DNA of 64,000 bases from Calditrichota bacterium. Lineage in GTDB: Bacteria; Calditrichota; Calditrichia; Calditrichales; J004. The DNA lies in contig JABFGF010000003.1 of assembly GCA_013112635.1 (NCBI GenBank), positions 248,001-312,000 on the forward strand. The letters run 5' to 3'. The position numbers and the translations under genes were made by a program. The notes under the pieces are model-generated. The model made no database searches. It was not told the DNA's origin and saw only the letters and a list, made by a program, of their open reading frames with translations. How positions within the stretch are numbered: position 1 is the stretch's first letter; every line of letters starts with the position of its first letter. Below are positions 35,316 through 43,833 of the stretch, in pieces.

Positions 35316-36236
35316 TCATTTAAAATCGATTCTACCTAAAAGTTTAGACCAGTTTTGCCATCCATATTTTTTTGCTGCCCAAAAAATAAAAATTACAGAA
35401 ATGACAGCCCAGCCAATGACCATTAAATTCTGATCCAGCTTTTCAACTTTGAAAATTGCGGAAGTTTGTAAGGCCCCACCCGCATAGGTTACAAAAACAG
35501 AAGCATAAATGTTGTTGGCAGCATGGATTCCTAAAGGAAGTTCCAACCCATCATCCATAATTGTAATTATACCCATTACTAAGCCAAAACCAACATAAAA
35601 GGCCATCATAACCCCTAAACCAAAGCTTTCTATTTCGGGGTTCATTATATGTAATCCACCAAATATTAGTGATGTAATTATTAATGGGATTATCCTGAAA
35701 ACACTGATCATGCCAATTCCCTGCATCAGGTAACCGCGGATAAATATTTCTTCAAAGCTGGTTTGGAAGGGCATTAATAAAAGTGAAACAAGCACAAGCG
35801 GGATAAATAATTCCAAATTAAACTGATAAGTATAATTGGCTGTATCATTATAATAAAATCCTATTTCGGCGAATATCGAAAGGGCCATCCAAAGCCCAAA
35901 AGCCCAAAAAACCTTGTTCCACTGTATTTTTGAATGACTGGTAATTACATCTTTAAAATTTTTATTGTGTATAAATTTTACAGCAATAATCAATGCAAAA
36001 AATCCACCTATAAATGAAAGGATAATCAAAGCTAATCCAAGATTTGGATCAATACCGATTAGAGAGAAATCCATATTTTTTTCAAAACCGGAAATGTCAG
36101 TACCCTGCATTTGTTCAAAAACCAATAAAACGCCCAAAGGTAATTGACCAATAATAAGACCAATAAATATTACAATCGTAGAAACCAGATATCTCCAAAA
36201 TTGATTTTTTCCAGTAATCGCATTTTCTAAAAACAT
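35316..36236 (-). CDS. CPBP family intramembrane metalloprotease
   Basis: The 306-residue protein has about eight membrane helices. The CPBP motifs are SFEEIFIRGYLMQ (EExxxR), FGGLHIMNPE (FxxxH) and GIHAANN (HxxxN). It is about as long as the CPBP protein at 17708 but diverged in the N-terminal half. Substrate unknown. It stands 16 bases before the uracil-DNA glycosylase gene on the same strand and may be co-transcribed with it. Confidence 0.9.
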   Translation of the reverse strand: MFLENAITGKNQFWRYLVSTIVIFIGLIIGQLPLGVLLVFEQMQGTDISGFEKNMDFSLIGIDPNLGLALIILSFIGGFFALIIAVKFIHNKNFKDVITSHSKIQWNKVFWAFGLWMALSIFAEIGFYYNDTANYTYQFNLELFIPLVLVSLLLMPFQTSFEEIFIRGYLMQGIGMISVFRIIPLIITSLIFGGLHIMNPEIESFGLGVMMAFYVGFGLVMGIITIMDDGLELPLGIHAANNIYASVFVTYAGGALQTSAIFKVEKLDQNLMVIGWAVISVIFIFWAAKKYGWQNWSKLLGRIDFK

Positions 36237-36376
36237 ATTTATTCCTTTTTAAAATGATATTTGAAAGTTAAAATCAGAGACAATAAGAAGAAAGAAAAAT
36301 GGTGAGCTAATTTAAGTTTGAATCTTTGCTGTTTTATAATAAATATTAACCACAACTAAAGAATATTTCTTATCGA

Positions 36377-37099
36377 ATGGTACAAATGAAAACAACGACT
36401 CTTCTTTTTACCTCAGAACATGGCGGGAATCAAATTCCTGAAAAGTATAAACATTTGTTTAAGGGGCATGAAAATGTTTTAAAAACACATCGTGGTTACG
36501 ATTTGGGAATCTGGTCTATGGCCGAAGCGTTTTCCAATGGATTGCAAGCAAGACTTTTTAAAATAAATATTTCACGGCTTCTGGTAGATGTGAACAGATC
36601 CTTATGGCGGAGAACACTCTTTTCCGAAATGACCAAACCTTTATCTAAAAGTGAGAAAAAAAATATTCTCGACAGTTATTATTATCCCCATCGGGAAAAA
36701 ATTTCTACTTTCCTTAATGATCAGATTTCATCAGGACAAAAAGTATTACATATTGCCACACACTCCTTCACTCCGGTTATGAATGGAGTGGAGAGAAATG
36801 CCGACATCGGGTTTTTATATAACCCGGAACGCTCTAATGAAAAACTGATTAGCAAGGAATGGAAAAAGACATTGAACATGTGCTCCGATTTGCGTGTGCG
36901 TTTCAATTATCCATATCGTGGCAAACCAGACGGGTTAACGGCGCATTTTAGAAAAAAATATTCCAACGGCAGTTACCTTGGTGTTGAGCTTGAGGTCAAT
37001 CAAAAATTTGTAAATGAAGAAGGTCGTTTCCCGGATGATTTATGCAAAATGCTTGTTTCAACATTTACAACTACAATTAGTCATTTTAACTGGCTTTGA
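36377..37099 (+). CDS. N-formylglutamate amidohydrolase family protein
   Basis: The 240-residue protein matches the FGase family: TSEHGGNQIPEKYKHLF, then THRGYDLGIWSMAEAFS, ISRLLVDVNRS and VLHIATHSFTPVMNG with the likely zinc ligands, and LGVELEVNQKFV near the end. The founding enzyme releases formate from N-formylglutamate in histidine breakdown, but no hut gene is near, and many family members act on other amides. The start may be 36377 or the ATG at 36386. Confidence 0.85.
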   Translation: MVQMKTTTLLFTSEHGGNQIPEKYKHLFKGHENVLKTHRGYDLGIWSMAEAFSNGLQARLFKINISRLLVDVNRSLWRRTLFSEMTKPLSKSEKKNILDSYYYPHREKISTFLNDQISSGQKVLHIATHSFTPVMNGVERNADIGFLYNPERSNEKLISKEWKKTLNMCSDLRVRFNYPYRGKPDGLTAHFRKKYSNGSYLGVELEVNQKFVNEEGRFPDDLCKMLVSTFTTTISHFNWL

Positions 37100-37169
37100 C
37101 TGGAACTTGAAATCCATTTAAAGCGTAGGTTTTTGATATTTAATTTTTGGAACATGAAAGTTGAAAAAT

Positions 37170-38246
37170 ATGAAATTATTATCTACCCTTATTTTATTAT
37201 TTACAATCTCTTTTGTTTATTCTCAGGATTCCACAATATCTGAGAAAGCACACCATGTCCGAAATGGATTTAAAAATCCTTATCCTGGTTTTGAAGAAAA
37301 AGGTATTTCAAATTTGCTAAAATGGGTGGTTTGGGATCGTTTTATTAATGATTCACGAAGTACTGAGGCAGACAGTGTGGTTTTTGAATTAGCTGAAAAT
37401 GATCCGGATTGGCTGCAACAAAATAAGGAAGAGTTTTCAATAACCTGGGTAGGGCATTCTTCATTTTTAATTCAAATTGAAGGCTTAAATATTCTTACAG
37501 ATCCGGTTTGGTCCGAGCGCGTTTCACCGGTTAGCTTTGTAGGTCCCTCGCGTCTGGTAAAACCCGGGCTTGCTTTTGATAGTTTGCCTCCAATTGATAT
37601 TGTTATTATTTCCCATGACCATTATGATCATCTTGATGAAGGAACGATTGAAATGATAGGTGATAGCGCTCTCTATATTGTCCCGCTTGGGATCGGCGAC
37701 TTTCTCGATGGTTTGGATATTTCCAATTATCAGGAATTGGATTGGTGGGATGAAATTTCTTTTAACGGGGTTCGGTTCATTTGTACTCCAACACAACATT
37801 TTTCCGGCCGAACCCTTTTTGATCGCAACAAAACTTTATGGAGCAGCTGGGCTATTCTTGGTAAATCATCAAGATTGTATTTTGCCGGTGATACAGGTTA
37901 TTTTCCGGGATTTAAACAAATAGGCGAGAGATATGGGCCATTTGATGTGGCCATTGTTCCGATCGGTGCATACAAGCCACAATGGTTTATGTCTCCGGTG
38001 CATGTAGATCCTGTTCAGGCTGTGGATGTCTATCTTGATGTCAAAGCAAAATATTTTGTGCCGATGCATTGGGGTACTTTTCAACTTTCTGATGAGCCAA
38101 TAACAGATCCACCAAAAGTTTTAATGAATGAAGTTGAGCTTCGCGGCCTCGATAGTAATTTGTTTAAAGTTCTCAAACACGGTGAGACAATCATTGTACC
38201 TGTCAATAATCTTGTTTCCGAGAAACCGGAAATAATCATTCCTTAA
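37170..38246 (+). CDS. Secreted metallo-beta-lactamase-fold hydrolase, NAPE-PLD-like
   Basis: The protein has 358 residues from the ATG at 37170, which begins a signal peptide (MKLLSTLILLFTISFVYSQ). A TTG nine bases earlier is possible but weaker. The core is a metallo-beta-lactamase fold with TWVGHSSFLIQIEGLNILTDPVWSERVSP, SHDHYDHLD (zinc-binding HxHxDH), FAGDTGYFPGF and MHWGTFQLSDEP. This is the pattern of N-acyl-phosphatidylethanolamine phospholipase D-like and UlaG-like enzymes. The signal peptide puts it outside the cytoplasm. The natural substrate is unknown. Confidence 0.9.
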   Translation: MKLLSTLILLFTISFVYSQDSTISEKAHHVRNGFKNPYPGFEEKGISNLLKWVVWDRFINDSRSTEADSVVFELAENDPDWLQQNKEEFSITWVGHSSFLIQIEGLNILTDPVWSERVSPVSFVGPSRLVKPGLAFDSLPPIDIVIISHDHYDHLDEGTIEMIGDSALYIVPLGIGDFLDGLDISNYQELDWWDEISFNGVRFICTPTQHFSGRTLFDRNKTLWSSWAILGKSSRLYFAGDTGYFPGFKQIGERYGPFDVAIVPIGAYKPQWFMSPVHVDPVQAVDVYLDVKAKYFVPMHWGTFQLSDEPITDPPKVLMNEVELRGLDSNLFKVLKHGETIIVPVNNLVSEKPEIIIP

Positions 38247-38286
38247 AAAAGTTAACTTTAAGCCTACATATTTGAAGCTACTAATT

Positions 38287-38349
38287 TGTCATTCCCGAAC
38301 GTCTTTATCGGGAATCTCAGATTCCTGCTTAAAGCATGCAGGAATGACA
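38287..38349. repeat. TGTCATTC-family terminal inverted repeat element, copy 2
   Basis: The ends are TGTCATTCC (38287-38295) and GGAATGACA (38341-38349), a perfect 9-base inverted repeat. Inside are two small hairpins (ATTCCCGA...TCGGGAAT and ATTCCTGC...GCAGGAAT), which would give a three-arm fold. It lies between the hydrolase and crcB genes. Confidence 0.8.
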
Positions 38350-38421
38350 GCAAAGATGCATGCTTTGATGCTTATATTATGTTCATTTTGAACACTTCTA
38401 AAAACTAAGTAAATTGATTCC

Positions 38422-38793
38422 ATGAACATTTTAATAATTGGATTAGGCGGTTTTATTGGTGCTGTTATGCGCTATTCCATTTCCGGATGGGTGCATAGGT
38501 TTCTTGGAGCTGGAATGCCTTATGGAACATTGGCTGTGAATGTTCTGGGTAGTTTTATTCTCGGTTTTTTTCTGCTTTTGGCTGAAGAGCGATTTACCAT
38601 TTCACCAGCCTGGCGTAATTTTATTGCGGTTGGTATGATGGGTGCGCTGACAACTTTTTCAACTTTCTCATTTGAAACATTTATGCTTTTCCAGGAAAAC
38701 CTTTATGGACAGGTTATTTTGAATATTGGTTTAAATGTTGTATTGACCATCGCTGCGGTTTGGGCCGGGATGTCATTGGCAAGAGTGGTTTAA
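38422..38793 (+). CDS. crcB: Fluoride ion channel/exporter CrcB (Fluc)
   Basis: The 123-residue protein has four membrane helices with family marks GLGGFIGAVMRYSISGW, PYGTLAVNVLGSFILGF and GMMGALTTFSTFSFET, covering the conserved Arg, Asn and the phenylalanine/threonine track of the fluoride pore. It works as a dual-topology dimer that lets fluoride out of the cell. No fluoride riboswitch is recognisable in the upstream 175 bases, which are partly taken up by a repeat element. Confidence 0.95.
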   Translation: MNILIIGLGGFIGAVMRYSISGWVHRFLGAGMPYGTLAVNVLGSFILGFFLLLAEERFTISPAWRNFIAVGMMGALTTFSTFSFETFMLFQENLYGQVILNIGLNVVLTIAAVWAGMSLARVV

Positions 38794-38871
38794 ATATTCT
38801 AAAATAAAAGCGTATTTTCTCTGAGATCTCTGCGCCTCTGTGGTGAAATTAGTTTATTTTTAAGAGGATTA

Positions 38872-39618
38872 ATGGAACAAAAAAACGAAAAATTTATAGT
38901 GTATGGCCGGCAACCGGTAATTGAAGCTTTGCGATCTGATTATAGTGTTAATTCAATTTGGCTTGCGCGTGACCTGAAAGGTAAAGTGGTTGGTCAGATT
39001 GAGCGTGTGGCAAAAAGCAAAGAAGTAAGAGTCCGCAAGGTTGATAAAAATGAAATCCAAAAGCTGAGCGGCCCCGTGGTGCATCAGGGTGTTGCTGCAG
39101 AAATGAAACCGTTAACAATAAAATCTGAAAAGATATTGGATAGTTTCTTAAAAGAGGTTGAAAATCCATTTTTACTCATTCTGGATCAAGTGCAGGATCC
39201 GCATAATACAGGTGCAATTTTACGCACAGCAGAAATCAGCGGAGTAGATGCCATTATTCTGCCGGAAAAAGGCTCTGCCCAGCTAAATGCAACCGTAGCA
39301 AAAACATCGGCAGGGGCGTTGTTTCATTTAAACATTTTCCGTGTGCCATACCTGGAAAGTGTAATTGAGACTTTAAATGGAAATGGGGTTTTAACCGGCG
39401 CCTTAATGCCCGGCTCGGAAAACAGCATGTATCAAAAAGATTTTAAAAAACCGTTGGCTATAATTGTTGGCAGCGAAGGACCGGGTGTGCGCAAAAATAT
39501 TGCCGCTTTGTGCAGCGATAGAATTACAATACCCCAGTTTGGCAAAATTGAATCGCTTAATGCATCGGTGGCAACTGCCGTGGTTTTGTATGAGGTCGTC
39601 CGGCAGCGGCAATTGTAA
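38872..39618 (+). CDS. rlmB: 23S rRNA 2'-O-ribose methyltransferase RlmB-type (SpoU family)
   Basis: The 248-residue protein has an N-terminal substrate-binding domain (YGRQPVIEALRSDYSVNSIWLAR) and a C-terminal SPOUT knot with DPHNTGAILRTAEISGVDAIILP, VGSEGPGVRKNI and IPQFGKIESLNASVATAVVLYE, the three SpoU motifs. It should methylate a guanosine ribose in 23S rRNA (G2251 in E. coli). AAGAGGA precedes the ATG. The 23 bases CTCTGAGATCTCTGCGCCTC and following just upstream resemble a widespread short dispersed repeat, but only one copy is present here. Confidence 0.93.
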   Translation: MEQKNEKFIVYGRQPVIEALRSDYSVNSIWLARDLKGKVVGQIERVAKSKEVRVRKVDKNEIQKLSGPVVHQGVAAEMKPLTIKSEKILDSFLKEVENPFLLILDQVQDPHNTGAILRTAEISGVDAIILPEKGSAQLNATVAKTSAGALFHLNIFRVPYLESVIETLNGNGVLTGALMPGSENSMYQKDFKKPLAIIVGSEGPGVRKNIAALCSDRITIPQFGKIESLNASVATAVVLYEVVRQRQL

Positions 39619-39644
39619 TACATATCCTAAAGGGAAAATCATAA

Positions 39645-40142
39645 GTGAAAAGATTATGGGTAATTAAAAATACTCTACCTATTATTACAATTCTAATAGT
39701 CATAATACCAATAATTGCCTTGGATAATATTTATATGGAAAGTGAAGAGTTATCGACTAACTTGTCTTTAGTAAATGATAAATCGGATAAGTTCTTCAAG
39801 GATATCTTACCTTTATTTTCTGAAGCCTTAAAAGACTCAATTAAAATTAGCCCATATATGGGTTTGACAATTAGAAACTTAAAAAGTTTCTATAAAAAAG
39901 AGTATAATATTGAAATAGAGATATCTTCTTATAGGGCAGAGTTTAATAAAGATGAGCTAAAAAGTGTGGTTGATACAATTCTTAAAATAGTAGAATCAAA
40001 ATATAAAAGAATATCATATTTGAGATTGAACTCTGTTGACTTTTCAATAAGGCATACGACAAATAAGAATACTGATATGTATTACTATAACTATTTTGCA
40101 GATAAAAAATTTTTTGAAATTAATTTTCATCGAAATTTTTAG
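39645..40142 (+). CDS. Unknown protein with one N-terminal membrane helix
   Basis: The 165-residue protein starts at GTG, with AAAGGG upstream. The N-terminal helix (about 8-28, IKNTLPIITILIVIIPIIAL) is followed by a soluble Lys/Glu/Ser-rich region with ISPYMGLTIRNLKSFYKKEYNIEIEI and a Tyr-rich end (DMYYYNYFADKKFFEINFH). I do not recognise a family. Base composition is clearly more AT-rich than flanking rlmB and porX, with A/T at nearly every third position. It is coupled to the next gene, two bases away. Confidence 0.7.
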   Translation: MKRLWVIKNTLPIITILIVIIPIIALDNIYMESEELSTNLSLVNDKSDKFFKDILPLFSEALKDSIKISPYMGLTIRNLKSFYKKEYNIEIEISSYRAEFNKDELKSVVDTILKIVESKYKRISYLRLNSVDFSIRHTTNKNTDMYYYNYFADKKFFEINFHRNF

Positions 40143-40144
40143 AA

Positions 40145-40648
40145 ATGGAAAAAACCAATATTAAATACACAATTAATATATTTTTAATTTGTATCTTTGT
40201 TTTAATGTTTGCCAGATTGTATATAGGGGCAATTTCATATCTTTTATCGCTTTCAACTATTTCATCAATTTTGCTTTTGATATTTACATATAACAGTTTA
40301 TTTACCAGAAAAATTGATGATTACACCCTATACTATTTTAGCAAAAGATTGATACCCTTTTTTCTTTTAATATATGCTATAATCTTGAAATTCAATATAG
40401 ACATAATTTCCAGTCATCATTTCGGTTACTTACCATCTTTATTGCTATTTTCGAATTTTTTATTCTATTCATTCTGGATGATTATACCTATTCAGTTATT
40501 ATTGATTTTTTTTAATTTTATTGTTTTGTACAAAAAGAAAGTTTTGACTAAAAAGATTAGTTTAAAATTAATAACGCTTACAATAGTTTTATTCGATTTT
40601 GAATTATTGTTTTATTTTTTAAATGATAAGGTATTTATTACTTATTAA
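40145..40648 (+). CDS. Unknown multi-pass membrane protein
   Basis: The 167-residue protein has about five hydrophobic segments (roughly 8-30, 33-50, 68-85, 98-125, 140-160) with short Lys-rich loops. It is extremely AT-rich like the gene before it and begins two bases after that gene's stop. No family is recognised. The pair sits between two conserved genes and may be a recent arrival. Confidence 0.65.
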   Translation: MEKTNIKYTINIFLICIFVLMFARLYIGAISYLLSLSTISSILLLIFTYNSLFTRKIDDYTLYYFSKRLIPFFLLIYAIILKFNIDIISSHHFGYLPSLLLFSNFLFYSFWMIIPIQLLLIFFNFIVLYKKKVLTKKISLKLITLTIVLFDFELLFYFLNDKVFITY

Positions 40649-40765
40649 AACTAGATCACGAATTAGAAATGGCAAAAATATTTAGTCGTTACTTTTCATG
40701 AACTTTATTTTAAAAATTGTGTAAACAGGCACTTAAAAATCAATACCGAAATTCCGGAGAAATGA

Positions 40766-42313
40766 ATGCAGCGTATTTTATGGGCAGATGATGAAATTGA
40801 AGTTTTACAGGCACACGTTCTTTTTTTACAAAGCAAAGGTTATGATGTTATCACTGTAACAAATGGTGATGATGCCGTGGCAAAAATTAACGAAGCGCCA
40901 TACGACATCGTTTTGCTGGATGAAATGATGCCCGGTAAAGATGGATTAACCACGTTGAATGAAATCAAAGACAGCCATCCTCAGACGCCGGTTATAATGA
41001 TCACCAAAAATGAAGAAGAAAGCCTGATGGAAGAAGCCATCGGGAAACGAATTGATGACTACCTGACCAAGCCGGTAAATCCCAGCCAGATTTTGATGGC
41101 CTGTAAAAAAATCCTGGATAAGAAAAATATAATCAGTGAAAAACGCAGCCAGGAATACGCCGTGGAGATTTCCAAATTATCCATCTCCTTGATGAACATG
41201 AACACACCCGATGACTGGATTGAACAGGCTGTAAAAATATTCCGTATGGATATGGAATTGGATGCTTCTACCGATAGCGATTTCCGGCAGATTTTATATG
41301 ATCAACGCAAAGAGAGCAATAAGGAATTTTGCAAATTTGTTGAAAAAAATTATTCTGCATGGCTTGCCGATCGTGACAACAGCCCAACCCTTTGTACAGA
41401 CATTGTTCCGAAATATGTGGTTCCAAATGTACAAAAAGATGAAAAAACCATTTTGGTTATTATAGATTGTATGCGTGTGGATCAATGGTTTATGCTTGAG
41501 CCATTTTTTTATGAGTGGTTCAATATTGAAAAAGAATATTATTATTCTGTTTTACCAACGGCAACTCCTTTTTCCCGAAACGCAATTTTTAGCGGACTTT
41601 TTCCAAGCGAGATTGAAAAACGTTATCCGCAATATTGGGCCTTAAATGATGACGAGGCCAGCCTGAATAAATACGAAAAAGAGCTTCTGGAATTACAGCT
41701 TAAACGTCACCATATTCCACCCGAAAAGGATGTTCGTTACGTAAAAGTTATGAATAACGACGATGCCCGCAGCCTGGAGAAAAATATCAATAATTATCTT
41801 TCTGCTGACGTGTTGGCAATTGTAATAAACTTTGTAGATATCCTGGCCCATAGTCGCTCCGATTTGCCAATCTTAAAAGAAATTGCACCAAATGAAGCAG
41901 CATACAGATCGCTTACAAGTTCCTGGTTTGAGCACTCACCATTTATGGCAATTTTTCGCAAGATTGCTGAGACTAAAGCCAAAACTTTTATAACAAGTGA
42001 TCATGGAAGTGTACGTGGTTTGCATGGTACAAAAGTAATTGGGGATCGGGAGACATCTACAAGTTTGCGCTACAAATATGGGCGAAGTTTAAAGGTTGAT
42101 AAAAAGCATGCGGCGATTGTAAAAGACCCCGAAGATTGGAAATTGCCAAGTAAGGGACTTAATACAAATTACATTATTGCCAAAGAGGATTACTATTTCG
42201 TCTATCCGAATAATTATCACAAGTTTATAAATCACTACAAAGATAGTTTCCAGCATGGTGGAATTTCGATGGAAGAAGTAATATTGCCACTGGTTAAACT
42301 GGAGGGGAAATAA
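40766..42313 (+). CDS. porX: PorX-type response regulator: receiver plus PglZ domain
   Basis: The 515-residue protein has a receiver domain at 1-120 (Asp52 in IVLLDEMMPGKDG, Lys in YLTKPVNP), a helical linker to about 220, then a PglZ alkaline-phosphatase-fold domain. That domain has TILVIIDCMRVDQW, SVLPTATPFSRNAIFSGLFPSEI, FITSDHGSVRGLHGTKVIGDRETST and a C-terminal FQHGGISMEEVILPLVKLE. In Bacteroidota PorX controls the type IX secretion system with PorY and SigP. GGAGA precedes the ATG. No kinase, sigma factor or type IX component is adjacent here. Confidence 0.92.
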   Translation: MQRILWADDEIEVLQAHVLFLQSKGYDVITVTNGDDAVAKINEAPYDIVLLDEMMPGKDGLTTLNEIKDSHPQTPVIMITKNEEESLMEEAIGKRIDDYLTKPVNPSQILMACKKILDKKNIISEKRSQEYAVEISKLSISLMNMNTPDDWIEQAVKIFRMDMELDASTDSDFRQILYDQRKESNKEFCKFVEKNYSAWLADRDNSPTLCTDIVPKYVVPNVQKDEKTILVIIDCMRVDQWFMLEPFFYEWFNIEKEYYYSVLPTATPFSRNAIFSGLFPSEIEKRYPQYWALNDDEASLNKYEKELLELQLKRHHIPPEKDVRYVKVMNNDDARSLEKNINNYLSADVLAIVINFVDILAHSRSDLPILKEIAPNEAAYRSLTSSWFEHSPFMAIFRKIAETKAKTFITSDHGSVRGLHGTKVIGDRETSTSLRYKYGRSLKVDKKHAAIVKDPEDWKLPSKGLNTNYIIAKEDYYFVYPNNYHKFINHYKDSFQHGGISMEEVILPLVKLEGK

Positions 42314-42411
42314 TCCTTTCAAGGCATATCTATCCACAAGCTCATAGGTACACACTCGTTACTGAAAAACATGGTCGATCATGCTGTAGAAAAACTATTT
42401 GCAATAGTGAT

Positions 42412-42501
42412 TGTCATTCTGATCGAAATGAAGTGGAGAGAAGAATCTCCTCAAGGCAAATGGGGATTCTTCATTTCGCTGCGCTTCACTCTGAATGACA
42501 G
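42412..42501. repeat. TGTCATTC-family terminal inverted repeat element, copy 3
   Basis: The element opens TGTCATTCTGA (42412-42422) and closes TGAATGACAGG (42492-42502). Internal arms GAAATGAAGTG.../...TTCATTTCGC and GAATCTCC.../...GGGGATTC pair with each other, so nearly the whole element can fold. It lies between the convergent porX and CotH-family genes. Confidence 0.8.
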
Positions 42502-42528
42502 GAGAGTGTTGTGCTAAACAAAAAATTT

Positions 42529-43677
42529 TTACTTCGGCATTCCGTTAAACTTAAAACTATCAAGTTCTGCAATAACAAACTGTCTGCGGTTGGAAATAAA
42601 ATCCTTTAACTTATTAACCTGTTCATCAAGATTGTAAATCCCATTTCCCAGATGTGGATCGATATCATAGCCATCTCGAATGATGGCAACAGTTGAATCT
42701 ATAAGCGGGAAAATATTGTCTTCCGTATAAAACTGTTCTGTAAAAATCTGAAGCTTTTTTTTGTAAAGATTAAATGTGTTTTCATTCAAAAGCAGTTTTT
42801 TAATAACTGCATTTTTGCCATATAGCCCTACATGCCATTTTCGGTTAAAACTCAAATCAAAATCCCACGGAACAAATTTAAATGGCGAATTTGCTTCTTC
42901 TTTCCAAAGGAAAAAATTGTTTCGAAAAGCATCAGTATTGTTAATCAATGTGGTCATAGCATGGTAGCTTAGATATTGATCGATGTTCAAAAATGTGCCA
43001 AGGCTGGTTTCTATTTTTGATATTGAGCTGGTGTCAACAGCATTAAAAAATTCTACAATACTTTCGTAATTTTTATCATCAGGTATTTTTTTGTCAAAAC
43101 TCAGTTTGGGATGAAATTCCTCTCCTTCAAAGGAGAACGTAATTTGCGAGCCGGATTTATAAAGTTCTGCAACGGGTAAATGGCGTTTAACAAAAAAGTC
43201 CGGATCAATTTTTTCAAGCATCGGATATAAGCCCTTATCCTGCTTGTTTAATCGCAGGAATGCATGTTTATTTTGGAAAACAGGAAACCCGGCTTGCTTG
43301 TAAAGATGTGTGGCAATTGTCGTGTAAAGCATGGTTGGATCATGAACCTGCGCGCTTAAATTGAAAATATAAAGTCCTTCAATTTCTTTTGAGTCCGGCA
43401 ATCTCATACGATAAGACCAGCGTGGAAAAGTCCTGGACCGAGCACCGCTGGGACGCAGCCAGCCATCAAAATTTTTACCTTTGTAAGCAATTTGTGCAGG
43501 AAACTCGGTATTAATTGTTTTGTTGGAACGCATTGTTTGCAGGTTTTCAGGACTAATGCGAACTTCAAGAACGGGAAGCTCTGTTAGCTTGGACGAAGGG
43601 CTGTCTGTGATGGAGCTTTTGCAGCAAACAATGAAAAATGAGAAAATAATAAATTGAATTATTTGTCGAGATGTCAT
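42529..43677 (-). CDS. CotH-family kinase-like lipoprotein
   Basis: The protein has about 382 residues from the ATG at 43677 (MTSRQIIQFIIFSFFIVCC, a lipoprotein-type signal). The body matches CotH: WLRPSGARSRTFPRWSYRMRL, LYIFNLSAQVHDPTMLYTTIATHLYKQAGFPV, YPMLEKIDPDFFVK and the metal-binding FVPWDFDLSFNR. CotH proteins are atypical protein kinases related to Fam20C and act outside the cytoplasm. An in-frame ATG at 43830 exists, but its extra 51 residues are read mostly from a repeat element and lack signal character. The chosen ATG lies in the repeat end itself, with no clear ribosome site. Confidence 0.82.
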   Translation of the reverse strand: MTSRQIIQFIIFSFFIVCCKSSITDSPSSKLTELPVLEVRISPENLQTMRSNKTINTEFPAQIAYKGKNFDGWLRPSGARSRTFPRWSYRMRLPDSKEIEGLYIFNLSAQVHDPTMLYTTIATHLYKQAGFPVFQNKHAFLRLNKQDKGLYPMLEKIDPDFFVKRHLPVAELYKSGSQITFSFEGEEFHPKLSFDKKIPDDKNYESIVEFFNAVDTSSISKIETSLGTFLNIDQYLSYHAMTTLINNTDAFRNNFFLWKEEANSPFKFVPWDFDLSFNRKWHVGLYGKNAVIKKLLLNENTFNLYKKKLQIFTEQFYTEDNIFPLIDSTVAIIRDGYDIDPHLGNGIYNLDEQVNKLKDFISNRRQFVIAELDSFKFNGMPK

Positions 43678-43790
43678 TCCGAGTGAAATGAAATGAAGTG
43701 ATGAATCCCACTGGGTTGTGTAAATGGCCTTGGATCTAATTATGTCACCACTCGACTTTTGATTCCCGATAAGAGCATTCTGGAATGACA
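43672..43790. repeat. TGTCATTC-family terminal inverted repeat element, copy 4
   Basis: The ends TGTCATTCC (43672-43680) and GGAATGACA (43782-43790) are the same perfect 9-base inverted repeat as copy 2. The centre differs. It lies at the 5' end of the CotH-family gene and contains that gene's most likely start codon. Confidence 0.8.
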
Positions 43791-43833
43791 AAATAGGCTT
43801 TCCAGGATTTTTGTTAACTATTTTTTGCATTGC

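Noticed and set aside
38247-38421. Possible fluoride riboswitch before crcB
   Set aside because: The stretch is mostly a terminal-inverted-repeat element, and the conserved crcB-motif sequence blocks were not found.
38816-38855. CTCTGAGATCTCTGCGCCTC stretch before rlmB as a dispersed repeat
   Set aside because: It resembles common short repeats, but no second copy is in the window, so it is not listed as a feature.
39645-40648. Prophage or integrated element
   Set aside because: No integrase, tRNA target or flanking repeat is visible; only composition is unusual.
43678-43830. N-terminal extension of 51 residues for the CotH-family protein
   Set aside because: It is read largely through a repeat element and has no signal peptide; the lipoprotein signal begins at 43677.
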